From the IMG/VR virus record IMGVR_UViG_3300005732_000031, positions 1 to 29,257 of that record: 29,257 bases of DNA. The stretch is one strand, 5' to 3'. The stretch comes from a virus. The translations under genes and the position numbers were made by a program. This document shows positions 8,472-16,422 of this stretch, piece by piece (the stretch's first letter is position 1; each line of letters begins with the position of its first letter). The notes beneath the pieces were generated by a model, which ran no database searches, had not been told where the DNA came from, and worked only from the letters and a program-made list of their open reading frames with translations.

Positions 8472-9053
8472 ATGAGTATATCAAAACAGCATAGAGAACT
8501 GTTTACATATTACGGTATTCCCAAGAAGCATTGGGACGTTAGACTGGGAGAACTACCTGAGTCGGAGTATAAAAAAGAGATCGAAGACTGGGTTTTGAAC
8601 TTTAAAGATAAACTAAAAGCAGGAAAAGGTCTTTACTTGTACGGGCCTTACGGCACTGGGAAATCAGCAATCGGGTCAATGCTACTTAGAGCAGCAGCTG
8701 CTAATAGGATCCCAGGATTGTGGCTAAATTACAAAGAACTCCAATCTATATCAATTAACGTAAATGACCACATGTTCTCATCAGACATGACTATGATGGA
8801 CCGAATAATGACAGTAGACTTCTTATTCGTAGATGAATTTCAGATTAAGAACAATCAACACTGGTCTGTAGATAAGCTAGATGACATAATTAGGCAGAGG
8901 TTTCAAAACGAATTAACAACAGTTATTGCGTCAAACGTAAGCCCAGCTGATCTAGTTAAGAAAGAGATGTGTGGGTCTTTGGCAGATTTTCTAAGGGAAG
9001 CAGTTTCTTCCTTGATGATCTCTGGAAAAGACTTTAGAGGATTAAAACGATAA
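8472..9053 (+). CDS. DnaC/IstB-type AAA+ helicase loader
   Basis: A 193-residue AAA+ ATPase. The Walker A is GPYGTGKS at residues 58-65, Walker B is LFVDEF ending at residue 123, and an IASNVSP segment near residue 155 matches sensor 1. The C-terminal LREAVSSLMISGKDFRG holds a likely arginine finger or sensor 2 region. Members of this family load the replicative hexameric helicase onto DNA with ATP, which fits the DnaB-like helicase gene that follows after 23 bases. A strong Shine-Dalgarno (AAGGAAGG) precedes the ATG. It is shorter than E. coli DnaC (245 residues) and has little N-terminal extension, so the helicase-binding part may be reduced or supplied by the upstream protein. Confidence 0.85.
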   Translation: MSISKQHRELFTYYGIPKKHWDVRLGELPESEYKKEIEDWVLNFKDKLKAGKGLYLYGPYGTGKSAIGSMLLRAAAANRIPGLWLNYKELQSISINVNDHMFSSDMTMMDRIMTVDFLFVDEFQIKNNQHWSVDKLDDIIRQRFQNELTTVIASNVSPADLVKKEMCGSLADFLREAVSSLMISGKDFRGLKR

Positions 9054-9076
9054 GATAAAAAAGAAAGATATAGAAT

Positions 9077-10342
9077 ATGAATGCGCCAGTAAAAAGACAC
9101 ACACAAGGGTTGCGATTAGTACAGTATGTTCTTGAAGAGAAATCATGGGACATTCTTACAGATAACCAGATTAGAGATGAGTTCTTCTACGCAGATAGTA
9201 AGGTCTGTATAAACTTTATTAGGAAGTATCAAACGCAGTACAACGAACTACCTCCTCTAGATTTAGTAGAGCAGGAAGTAAATGTAAAGTTCCCTAGCCA
9301 AGTAGCTAGACAGTACGCTATTAACGATTTTATAAAGTACAAAGCAACAAAAGAGATTCAGAGAGCAGTTCTGTCAGTAAAAGACAATGCAATCTCCGAC
9401 CCCTTCCAATGCCTAGCGGATCTCAAAAAGAACCTAAATCAAGTAGAGGTAATAAACACTACTAAGACTTTCAGCGAGTCTGCAGAAGAGCGTTTCTTAG
9501 AGTACGTAGAAGATAAGAAGAAAGAAAAAATAGGAGCAATGCCGGCGTATCCGTCTCTTCAGAGAGAGTTTGGGGCCTATGAAGATGGCACTGTAAACGC
9601 AGTTCTAGGTGTAACAGGTGCCGGTAAGACGTGGTACTCTGCCACTCAGGCTATTTTCTCAGCCTACGCACAAGGCGAGAAAGTCTTACTCGTATCAATG
9701 GAAAACCCTAAAAAGTCTATAGATGCTAGACTAGATGCGCTATACCATAAACTGCCTTTTAGCGATCTTAAACGATTGATTCTAGACATGCGAGTCCAGA
9801 AGAAATGGTATGATGATATTGAGAAACTGCAAGCAGTAGAACGAGGCGATATCATATCAGTAGATGCAAGAGAAGTAAAGTATACTGAGGACATTATTCG
9901 ACTACAAGAGGCTGTAAACCCTACGTTTGTTATCGTCGACGGTGCTTATAAAGTAACAACCAGAGAACACGGTAGCAACTATGAGAAATCATCTAGAACA
10001 CTACAGGAACTAGAAGACGCAGCTAAGATGACAAACGTCCCCTATCTAATGACTTCTCAGCTAAACAAAACAGCTATGAAAACAAAAGGAGGAAGAGAGA
10101 CGGGCTTCGAAGCTAGATTTAACCAAGAGTGGTTGCTAAACCCGTCAACCGTAGTAGCACTACTTCAGAGCGACGACGACTTAATCTTCAACAGAGTACA
10201 AGCCATGGTTTGTAAGAATAGAGAGTCGGGCGGGGATGTGAATCAGGATCCGTTCTACATTAATCAAAATAAAATATTGATGGATTTTACAGAGCAAGTA
10301 GAGGAGAACCTAGACGAAGAACTTATGAGCTCGATATACTAG
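9077..10342 (+). CDS. DnaB-like replicative DNA helicase (SF4)
   Basis: 421 residues with the two-part plan of replicative helicases. Residues 1-140 are the helical N-terminal domain. The RecA-like motor follows with Walker A GVTGAGKT at residues 178-185, the strand VLLVSMEN, Walker B FVIVDGAYK near residue 295, and the YLMTSQLNK segment near 330 that ends the conserved SF4 core. The C-terminus is acidic. It unwinds the fork using NTP hydrolysis and would work with the loader upstream and the primase downstream. Glu replaces Asp in the MEN motif as is usual for DnaB. The family call is secure, although the C-terminal arginine-finger region cannot be checked by eye. Confidence 0.88.
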   Translation: MNAPVKRHTQGLRLVQYVLEEKSWDILTDNQIRDEFFYADSKVCINFIRKYQTQYNELPPLDLVEQEVNVKFPSQVARQYAINDFIKYKATKEIQRAVLSVKDNAISDPFQCLADLKKNLNQVEVINTTKTFSESAEERFLEYVEDKKKEKIGAMPAYPSLQREFGAYEDGTVNAVLGVTGAGKTWYSATQAIFSAYAQGEKVLLVSMENPKKSIDARLDALYHKLPFSDLKRLILDMRVQKKWYDDIEKLQAVERGDIISVDAREVKYTEDIIRLQEAVNPTFVIVDGAYKVTTREHGSNYEKSSRTLQELEDAAKMTNVPYLMTSQLNKTAMKTKGGRETGFEARFNQEWLLNPSTVVALLQSDDDLIFNRVQAMVCKNRESGGDVNQDPFYINQNKILMDFTEQVEENLDEELMSSIY

Positions 10343-10395
10343 ATTAGGAATTAGAGAAGCATAACTATCCCTACCCAAATCTACGGAAACTAAAA

Positions 10396-11091
10396 ATGCC
10401 TAAAAACGTTAGAGGACGCAAACAAAGACCAGAACAAAAGAGAAGCAGAGAGAAAAGAAGAGACCTACAAGTTAGAGTCGCCGCAAAGAATCAAGAACAA
10501 CAAGACCTCTTAGATTCTTTAAATGACGATAGAATACGATACATCGCAGCTACTGGAATAGCAGGTAGTGGCAAAACCTTTTTGGCATGCCACTATTCAA
10601 TGCAGCAGTTACTAGCTAATAAGGTCAATAAGATCGTATTACTAAGATCTGTGACGCAAGTAGCCGGTGAGGACATGGGATTTCTCCCAGGATCGGTAGA
10701 GGAAAAACTACAGTTCTTTCTGCAGCCAATGATTGCTAATCTAAAGAAGTTTTCCAACGGACGATACGAGGACCTATACAGCTGTAAGAAAATAGAAGTA
10801 GCACCTTTAGCTATGGTTAGAGGAATGAGCTTTGAAAACTGTATAGTACTAGTTGATGAATGTCAGAACGTTAGCTCAGAAATCCTTAAAGCACTCCTAA
10901 CTAGAGTAGCTGATTCTAGTAAACTCATAATGATGGGAGACTACCGTCAAAACGATACCGAAAAAGTAAAAACAGACTTTGAGGACGTGTGCGAAAGGCT
11001 AGATGGTATGTCCTGCTTTGACTGGATTGAGCTCTCAAAAAGCGTCAGATCTAAGAATATTCAAGAGATTTTACGCCGCTTAGATGGCTAA
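10396..11091 (+). CDS. phoH: PhoH-like ATPase
   Basis: A single-domain P-loop ATPase of 231 residues: Walker A GIAGSGKT at 54-61, QVAGEDMGFLPG near 95-105, LVDECQN for Walker B near 155, and MGDYRQND near 175-182, all hallmarks of the PhoH core. The first 30 residues are highly basic (many Lys/Arg), which suggests nucleic acid contact. PhoH proteins are common in marine phages, and RNA helicase or nuclease-linked roles are proposed, but the job in infection is not settled. The weak Shine-Dalgarno and 53-base gap suggest it follows the helicase on the same transcript. It ends the unit, with a hairpin and a new promoter after it. Confidence 0.9.
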   Translation: MPKNVRGRKQRPEQKRSREKRRDLQVRVAAKNQEQQDLLDSLNDDRIRYIAATGIAGSGKTFLACHYSMQQLLANKVNKIVLLRSVTQVAGEDMGFLPGSVEEKLQFFLQPMIANLKKFSNGRYEDLYSCKKIEVAPLAMVRGMSFENCIVLVDECQNVSSEILKALLTRVADSSKLIMMGDYRQNDTEKVKTDFEDVCERLDGMSCFDWIELSKSVRSKNIQEILRRLDG

Positions 11092-11117
11092 AAACCCCCA
11101 AATATTAACAAATGTCG

Positions 11118-11151
11118 AAGGAATATCCGTAGGAAACTAGGGGTATTCCTT
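11118..11151 (+). terminator. Hairpin after phoH, overlapping the next -35 box
   Basis: AAGGAATA (11118-11125) pairs perfectly with TATTCCTT (11144-11151), with CC/GG pairs inside. The T-run is weak (TTGACTTTTAT). Its 3' arm includes the first two bases of the -35 box at 11150. It may act as a partial terminator or processing site. Confidence 0.45.
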
Positions 11152-11178
11152 GACTTTTATACAGACACGGTATATAAT
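11150..11178 (+). promoter_or_regulatory. Sigma-70 promoter for primase and SSB
   Basis: TTGACT (11150-11155), a 17-bp spacer, then TATAAT (11173-11178), a near-perfect host-type promoter. The spacer ends in CAGACACGGTA, nearly the same as in the promoter at 22824. It should be active with host RNA polymerase early in infection. Confidence 0.9.
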
Positions 11179-11188
11179 GTATATAGAC

Positions 11189-11204
11189 GGGCGGTTTCCC
11201 GCCC
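11189..11204 (+). promoter_or_regulatory. GC-rich 5'-leader hairpin
   Basis: GGGCGG, loop TTTC, CCGCCC, directly downstream of the -10 box so that it would lie at the very 5' end of the primase mRNA. No T-run follows, so it is not a terminator. A stabilising 5' hairpin against RNases is the likely role (inference). Confidence 0.55.
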
Positions 11205-11231
11205 TTATGATTAAGAATATAGGAGATTTAC

Positions 11232-12164
11232 ATGTCAGGACGAATGGGTGAGACTACCCGTCTTTTAGATATACTGAATATCTATTACAATAAGAGCAAA
11301 GATTACATAACACTTTCCTGCCCTTTTGCACACCTACCAGAGACATCTCACAGAGGTGGAGATAAGAATCCTTCCTTTGTTATCTACCCTGACAGCGATT
11401 TTGCTGTGTGTTACGGCTGCGGTACTAAGATGAATCTTACAGATTTATTTGAAAACCTGTCTAACATGAAAGACAAAGATCTCAATCTAGAGTACCTAGA
11501 TGCTTTTATAGATTTTGATTGCATTTTAGCAGCGGAAGAAGATGATGAAAACTATCCGTTGAATGATAGTATTCTACAATTTCTACACACAGATAGAAAA
11601 GAAGAAATAAGAAAAGGATTAATGTCTAGAAAGAATCCAATAGACTCAGACAACATCCCTTTCCTAATATATTATGATGACCAGATGAACATGGTGGTCT
11701 CTGCTATTAGAAACGCAGACGGAACTCTAGTGGGCGCTACAGGGCGTAACTTAGATACTAAATCCAAGTTCAAACATCATCATTACTTTGGAGTCCAAAC
11801 AGCAAAGACTCTTTTAGGTTTAGAGAGACAAGATGCTAGTAAGGCAATAATAGTCGAAGGAATGACAGACTTCCTAAACGCCTACGACAAGATAACTAAA
11901 CTAAAACTAGATTATAACGTATATGCCACCTTAACTTGCTCTATGTCAGATTGGCAGGCAAGAGAGTTGGTAGATGTATCAAAACCCCTATACATGTGCT
12001 GGGATCAAGACGCAGCAGCAAACAGTAAAAGAGAAGCAAGTTTAGCGAAAGTAAAAGACGCATACTGCTTATACGACTGTAAGTGGGGTTTTAAAAACGA
12101 AGACGGAAGCATCAAAGACATAGGCGATTTATGCTATGATGAATTCCAACAAATTTTTGGATAA
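11232..12164 (+). CDS. DnaG-like primase with CHC2 zinc finger and Toprim domain
   Basis: 310 residues. The N-terminal zinc site reads C30-PFA-H34, then C60-YG-C63, the CHC2 pattern. A Toprim domain follows: AIIVEGMTDF near residue 210 supplies the catalytic Glu, and YMCWDQDAAA near 260 the DxD. There is no C-terminal helicase-interaction domain of the DnaG size, and no fused helicase as in T7 gp4; the helicase is the separate gene at 9077. It makes RNA primers for the lagging strand. It is the first gene behind the sigma-70 promoter at 11150, with AGGAG upstream of the ATG, and is followed by a weak terminator before the SSB gene. Confidence 0.87.
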   Translation: MSGRMGETTRLLDILNIYYNKSKDYITLSCPFAHLPETSHRGGDKNPSFVIYPDSDFAVCYGCGTKMNLTDLFENLSNMKDKDLNLEYLDAFIDFDCILAAEEDDENYPLNDSILQFLHTDRKEEIRKGLMSRKNPIDSDNIPFLIYYDDQMNMVVSAIRNADGTLVGATGRNLDTKSKFKHHHYFGVQTAKTLLGLERQDASKAIIVEGMTDFLNAYDKITKLKLDYNVYATLTCSMSDWQARELVDVSKPLYMCWDQDAAANSKREASLAKVKDAYCLYDCKWGFKNEDGSIKDIGDLCYDEFQQIFG

Positions 12165-12180
12165 CTGAAACGGTTCAGTT
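12163..12180 (+). promoter_or_regulatory. Hairpin at the primase stop codon
   Basis: AACTGAA, loop ACGG, TTCAGTT: a perfect 7-bp stem that begins inside the stop codon and stands just before the terminator-like structure at 12190. It may protect the mRNA end or help attenuate. Confidence 0.4.
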
Positions 12181-12189
12181 CTTTGCAAC

Positions 12190-12215
12190 GCCTAATCAAA
12201 AGGCAAGTTTTTTTT
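12190..12215 (+). terminator. Weak terminator/attenuator between primase and SSB
   Basis: GCCT, 7-base loop, AGGC, AAG, then eight T. The stem is short, so partial termination with readthrough into the SSB gene is likely; no promoter for the SSB gene alone is visible. Confidence 0.5.
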
Positions 12216-12230
12216 AAAGAGGTTTAAATT

Positions 12231-12944
12231 ATGAGTTCACAATGGTTTCAATCAGCAGTCCCAACCAGCAGTGGTAAGAAGTTCTCAGTAGATGATGCAG
12301 CCAATAATTGGCCGTTTAATCTAAAAGTTGGAGAAGAGGCCAAGATCACTTTTCTAAACGGAGACGACGACGACATTCCTCCGATCCATTACCACAAAGT
12401 AATGTTCGAAGGAAAAGTAACTAGAGTAGCTTGCACAGCAGCGGAGCATCTAGGTGGGTACTGTCACTTCTGTGAATATGCAAAAACACAGCCTGCAAAT
12501 CAGCAGTGGAAAACAGAGAAAAAAGCAGAATACTGCTACACTATCTTAGATGATCGTATGATCACAAAAGATAACGGAGAAAAAGTCATGCCACGAAAAC
12601 GTCTCCGCCTCTCTACTGAGACAGATCACAAAAAGATCTTACAAATCAGAGAAACAGCTATCAAAAAGATGGGAAGAGAAGGCATCCAAAAAGTTTGGAT
12701 CGAATGTCAGCGCCCATCTGACGTAGACAAAGCAGCAGCAGTAGGTATTCTAGGTCAGATCCTAAATGATCTAGACGTTAGCGAGTACGAAGAGGATTAC
12801 CTAAAGCCCTTCACATTTGACGAAATCCTAGCTCAGTTTGTAACTGATCCAGCAGAGATCGCCAAAGTCGCAGCCGAGTACCCTATCCCAGGGATGAGCA
12901 CTGGCTCTTCCGATGGAGGTATTCAGATTAACGACGCCTTCTAA
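12231..12944 (+). CDS. Zinc-finger single-stranded DNA-binding protein
   Basis: 237 residues. A zinc site is visible at C68, H73, C78 and C81 (around YCHFCEYA), as in gp32-like and marine-phage SSBs. The strands before and after it (AKITFLNG, KVWIECQR) fit an OB fold. The tail is acidic and Gly/Ser-rich, ending in INDAF, the acidic-aromatic end by which SSBs bind partner proteins. It would coat ssDNA at the fork and assist the RecA-like protein at 18817. It is the second gene of the primase unit and ends at a terminator. The alternative, a T7 gp2.5-like SSB, is less likely because of the zinc site. Confidence 0.8.
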   Translation: MSSQWFQSAVPTSSGKKFSVDDAANNWPFNLKVGEEAKITFLNGDDDDIPPIHYHKVMFEGKVTRVACTAAEHLGGYCHFCEYAKTQPANQQWKTEKKAEYCYTILDDRMITKDNGEKVMPRKRLRLSTETDHKKILQIRETAIKKMGREGIQKVWIECQRPSDVDKAAAVGILGQILNDLDVSEYEEDYLKPFTFDEILAQFVTDPAEIAKVAAEYPIPGMSTGSSDGGIQINDAF

Positions 12945-12961
12945 TTTAGAAGACTACACGC

Positions 12962-12999
12962 CCTCCCGAAAGCCGCTGCAGGTGAGTAGGGAGGTTTTT
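12962..12999 (+). terminator. Rho-independent terminator after SSB
   Basis: CCTCCC (12962-12967) pairs with GGGAGG (12989-12994), followed by five T. The loop is long (21 bases) and has extra pairing potential. Confidence 0.75.
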
Positions 13000-13006
13000 A
13001 AGCTGC

Positions 13007-13071
13007 ATCAATATATTGATGAAAAAAATGATTTAGAGACGCACCTTATCTTATCTTATCTTACTCTAAAT
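13007..13071 (+). promoter_or_regulatory. Structured leader of the protease gene
   Basis: A perfect 14-bp palindrome ATCAATATATTGAT (13007-13020) is followed by an inverted repeat ATTTAGAG (13031-13038) / CTCTAAAT (13064-13071). Inside that loop stands CTTAT repeated nearly four times (13045-13063). The stem ends 13 bases before the start codon, so it could control translation; the palindrome could be an operator. No promoter box of either class is clear here. Confidence 0.45.
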
Positions 13072-13084
13072 ACGAGAAACTGTC

Positions 13085-13840
13085 ATGAACAAACTCAACA
13101 TCAGCTTACTTATATTATTATTATTATTTAACCCTATCTCTATAAACAAAAGCGCTTTTGCAGACGATAAAACACAACCTGCAAAATGGGTTTTTCTAGA
13201 AAAAGATGACATATCCAAAAAAGGATGTTTCATTGAGCTTTCAGTTAACGGACAATACGCAGGCCACGGAAGCGGCACACTAATCTCAGTAAATGACAAC
13301 AAAAGACACCCAAAAAATAACTGCCTATCAGAAGCTATAGTAGTTACATGTAATCATGTAACACCAGAAAGATCACCTATGGTATCTGTAAAGTGGCAAG
13401 ACGGATCAAAATATCCAGCTTTAGTAATAGCAAGAAATACTAAGACAGATGTTTCTATCTTAAAGACATGGGTAAAATCCGGAACCACACCTGCGGCTAT
13501 GAACATCCTGCCAGTAGCCAGAGGTAGTAAAGTCAGATGCTTCGGCTACGGAGGTATCACAGACATAACTAAACCTAGGTATTTTGAAGCAGAGATTATA
13601 AGTCACGATGTAGCGGACTCTATAATTATAAACGAAGATGTAGTCCCTGGCGATAGCGGAGGCGGAATCTTCAATGACAAAGGCCAACTAATAGGCCTTA
13701 TAGCTCATGGTAATTCTAGATTCCGATCAGAAGACGGAGTAACGTACACACCTATTGGACAAGGGTCTACGGCCTCTATTATATTAAGATTATTAAAAGA
13801 TTATACAGAAAGATACGATCACTTCTACTCCGACCAGTAA
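13085..13840 (+). CDS. Secreted trypsin-like serine protease
   Basis: A signal peptide is evident: two Asn/Lys-flanked basic positions, a Leu/Ile run (residues 6-15) and an SAFA cleavage site after A26. The mature chain has the S1 chymotrypsin-fold triad: H91 in VVTCNHVTP, D122 in KTDVSILK, S191 in VPGDSGGG, preceded by GSGTLIS. So it is likely active, cutting proteins in the periplasm or outside the cell. It has no PDZ domain, unlike DegP/HtrA. The gene has its own structured leader after a terminator, and the SPFH-protein gene follows 17 bases downstream, so the two are probably one unit. Processing of host envelope proteins, receptors or virion precursors are possible roles; none is shown by the sequence. 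Confidence 0.87.
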   Translation: MNKLNISLLILLLLFNPISINKSAFADDKTQPAKWVFLEKDDISKKGCFIELSVNGQYAGHGSGTLISVNDNKRHPKNNCLSEAIVVTCNHVTPERSPMVSVKWQDGSKYPALVIARNTKTDVSILKTWVKSGTTPAAMNILPVARGSKVRCFGYGGITDITKPRYFEAEIISHDVADSIIINEDVVPGDSGGGIFNDKGQLIGLIAHGNSRFRSEDGVTYTPIGQGSTASIILRLLKDYTERYDHFYSDQ

Positions 13841-13857
13841 TTTAAGGGGGAGCTACA

Positions 13858-14424
13858 ATGGACGTCTTTTCTATAATAGGAGAGATCATAAGATCTCTGC
13901 TAAAAGTAGTGCCAAAATTAGTCATAATAAGATCCACACACGAAGGGATTAAATTTAAGTACGGATCGAAGGTGGTTAAAATAACATCTAAAAACGGATT
14001 AGGAGTATTCAGCAAAACAGGAATTCATGTTTACTGGCCTCTAGTCACAGAGATAGAAGTTATTCCTATTAGAAGACAAACCGCCGATCTACACTCTCAA
14101 TACCTGAGTACAAAAGATAACGTAACTATAGGCTTATCGGGAGTATTGGTTTATCAAATAGCAGATGTTGAAAAAACACTTACAGCCTGCTATAACTATG
14201 AAGAAACAATCCCAGAGATAGCCCTAGCTGCTATTAAAAAAGTAGTTATAACTTATGATTTTAAGTACTTACAGGAGAATGGAGACCTAGTAGATAAGCA
14301 TCTTACTAAAGAGATGAGAGGTTTCCTAAAACCATATGGAGTCAGAGTAGTATCTGTTTGCCTATCTGATTTCTCCAAGTGCAGAGTCCTAGCCCTGTGG
14401 GGTGCTTCTAATTCTGGAGTTTAA
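13858..14424 (+). CDS. SPFH/band-7 (prohibitin-stomatin-like) membrane protein
   Basis: 188 residues. A hydrophobic N-terminal stretch (about 5-24) would anchor the protein. The SPFH core follows: HEGIKFKYG, GIHVYWPLVTEIEVIPIR, STKDNVTIGLSGVLVYQI and the EIALAAIKKVV helix. It is short for the family (usually over 250 residues) and lacks the long C-terminal coiled coil used for oligomer rings. SPFH proteins organise membrane microdomains and often hold membrane proteases (HflKC with FtsH, stomatins with NfeD). Placement directly after a secreted protease, with a strong Shine-Dalgarno (GGGGGAG), makes a protease partner role attractive but unproven. A strong terminator ends the unit. Confidence 0.8.
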   Translation: MDVFSIIGEIIRSLLKVVPKLVIIRSTHEGIKFKYGSKVVKITSKNGLGVFSKTGIHVYWPLVTEIEVIPIRRQTADLHSQYLSTKDNVTIGLSGVLVYQIADVEKTLTACYNYEETIPEIALAAIKKVVITYDFKYLQENGDLVDKHLTKEMRGFLKPYGVRVVSVCLSDFSKCRVLALWGASNSGV

Positions 14425-14458
14425 TTTTAATTTTTCTAAGAACCAAAAAGGTTTTGAG

Positions 14459-14492
14459 CTCGTATTCTAATATAGGAATACGAGTTTTTTTT
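14459..14492 (+). terminator. Strong terminator after the protease/SPFH unit
   Basis: A perfect 9-bp stem CTCGTATTC / GAATACGAG with loop TAATATAG, followed by eight T. Confidence 0.93.
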
Positions 14493-14511
14493 ATGCAATA
14501 AGGTAAAAACA

Positions 14512-16422
14512 ATGAAAATAATGACAAACGAAGTAATAAGCAACCTAATTAAGTCTGGCGTATGCTCTATCGACGCCGAGCACGATCCCAAAGCATTTAT
14601 CCAAGACAGCGATTTTGATCTATGGGGCGCTGGGCTGTCTTACCTAGTAGACGGCAAGATCGTAACGCACTGGCTAACCGAGAGGGATGATATCCAAACA
14701 GCGTTAGATGTAGTCTGCGATAAGGACTTAAAGATGGTATGTCACTTCGGTCAAGCAGATATTACTATGTTTTTAGGAGCGAATTACACATTCAAGAAAG
14801 ACCCAGACGTTAGATGCACGGCTATCGCGTACAACATGCTAAATGAAAACAGATCCCAGTCCGAGTTAGGTTTGAAGGGCGGCTTACTTCCTCGTATTCT
14901 AAAAAGAACAAGAGCGGGTTTTATGGAATGCGCTGCTAACGGCCCCGAGACTGATGTGTTTATTCAGTATGCTAAGGACGACGTATATGACCAGTTAGAG
15001 TTGTACATGATAGCGGAGAAGGCGCTAAAGGAACAAAACCTATATGAGGTCTATAAACTAGTCACTAAAAGTATCGTTCCGTTTTCAGATATGATATATG
15101 AAGGCATGCCTTTCTCCATGGAAAACGCAGAAGAGCTTTACCATAAGTTTACAACCCTAGAAGAAGAACTGGAGCATGCTATTTACGGAGCTATTGGTTA
15201 CATTGACCTAGGGTCTAGCGCCCAGTTAGCCAACCGACTATTTAAGCAACTTAGGTATTCTCATAAAATGGACAAGATGAAGAAGACCAAAACAGGGTAC
15301 TCTACAGGAATTGAGAACCTTAAGATCTTGGCAGAAAAGTACGAAGCAGCAGAGTTGTTGGTTGCTTGGCGTACTTGCTCTAAGATGAAAAGCACGTACA
15401 TCGACCCTTTCTGCGAGCAGGCAGAGAGGTACGGGCGCGTCTTCGATAATTGGTTCCTAACAAGCACCACAGGACGTACCAAGACAAAGAGATTTCAGCT
15501 GATCCCTAACGGATTGGGTAAGAACATCAAACACAATACAACAGTCAAGGCCGCGTTCTCAGATCTAAAACTTAGAAAGATGATCAAAGCAGAAGAAGGA
15601 CACGACCTAGTGGTTGTTGACTTCTCATCCCTAGAGTACCGAACAGCAGCCGTGGCTTCTAACGATCAAAAGCTAATTAACATGTATCAGGCTTACAAAT
15701 GCTCAGCATGTGGGGAGTCTGGAAAATCAAACAAACCTATATACTGCTGCCCTAAGTGCAATGCGGTAGAGGAGTTTAAGCACGGAGAAGATCTCCACTC
15801 TTTTATGAGAGACGTAAGCAACAGGTACGGAGCAGGTATCGACAGAAGCCAAGCCAAAGGCGTTAGTTTCTGTATCGTGTTTGGAGGAGGAGCGTGGAAG
15901 CTAAGTCAGATGTTGGGTCTCGATGAGCGCACTTGTGAGAAGATCATGAGAGCTCTTCTCGACGAATTCTCAGGTATCGAAAAATGGCAAAAGGATATGG
16001 AAAGAAAAACCAAACAAGGAAACAAAGTAGAAACTAGAGACTTCTTTGGGAGACGGCGACAGATCGACATTCAAGAACGTATTGCAAAAGATCCATACGG
16101 TAACGCAAATAACGTAAGAAACAAAGCTAAGAACGAGCTCATTAACTTTGAATGTCAATCACCTGGATGTATTATCTGCCAGATAGCTCTCCGTAAGACC
16201 CGTCAAACCCTAAAAGACAAAGGACTATGGAATATGCCAGACGGTAGCAAAGGAGGGAGAATCATATCCATGGTACACGACGAACTAGTCCTGCACGCTC
16301 CTAGTGAGATCGCAGAACAAGTACTAGAGGTTACCAAAGACTGTATGGGGAACGCGATTACCTGTGCCGTGCCCTTTAACGTAGAAGGCGATATCGCTAA
16401 GACATACGCGGAGGCTAAATAA
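14512..16422 (+). CDS. polA: Family A DNA polymerase with 3'-5' exonuclease and internal zinc ribbon
   Basis: 636 residues. The exonuclease part has D21-A-E23 (SIDAEHD), CHFGQADI near 84, and YAKDD near 160. The polymerase part has motif A DFSSLEYR (D370, E375), motif B K449-xxx-F453-xxx-F457-G, and motif C HDE (589-591). Phe at the position equal to E. coli 762 is the ancestral form reported for virulent phages; the Tyr766-equivalent is Phe. Between motifs A and B there is a CxxC (397/400) and CCPKC (412-416) zinc ribbon, an unusual insert at the fingers base. No 5'-3' nuclease domain is present. The gene follows a terminator; AAGG eight bases before ATG 14512 favours this start over ATG 14521. 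It copies the phage genome with the helicase, primase and SSB. Confidence 0.93.
   Translation: MKIMTNEVISNLIKSGVCSIDAEHDPKAFIQDSDFDLWGAGLSYLVDGKIVTHWLTERDDIQTALDVVCDKDLKMVCHFGQADITMFLGANYTFKKDPDVRCTAIAYNMLNENRSQSELGLKGGLLPRILKRTRAGFMECAANGPETDVFIQYAKDDVYDQLELYMIAEKALKEQNLYEVYKLVTKSIVPFSDMIYEGMPFSMENAEELYHKFTTLEEELEHAIYGAIGYIDLGSSAQLANRLFKQLRYSHKMDKMKKTKTGYSTGIENLKILAEKYEAAELLVAWRTCSKMKSTYIDPFCEQAERYGRVFDNWFLTSTTGRTKTKRFQLIPNGLGKNIKHNTTVKAAFSDLKLRKMIKAEEGHDLVVVDFSSLEYRTAAVASNDQKLINMYQAYKCSACGESGKSNKPIYCCPKCNAVEEFKHGEDLHSFMRDVSNRYGAGIDRSQAKGVSFCIVFGGGAWKLSQMLGLDERTCEKIMRALLDEFSGIEKWQKDMERKTKQGNKVETRDFFGRRRQIDIQERIAKDPYGNANNVRNKAKNELINFECQSPGCIICQIALRKTRQTLKDKGLWNMPDGSKGGRIISMVHDELVLHAPSEIAEQVLEVTKDCMGNAITCAVPFNVEGDIAKTYAEAK

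Noticed and set aside
9077-12164. T7 gp4-type fused primase-helicase
   Set aside because: The helicase and the zinc/Toprim primase are separate genes with phoH between them.
12913-13131. 72-codon + strand frame across the SSB end and leader
   Set aside because: It runs through the SSB C-terminus and the terminator and overlaps the protease start; the protein ends in a run of Ile from the signal-peptide codons.
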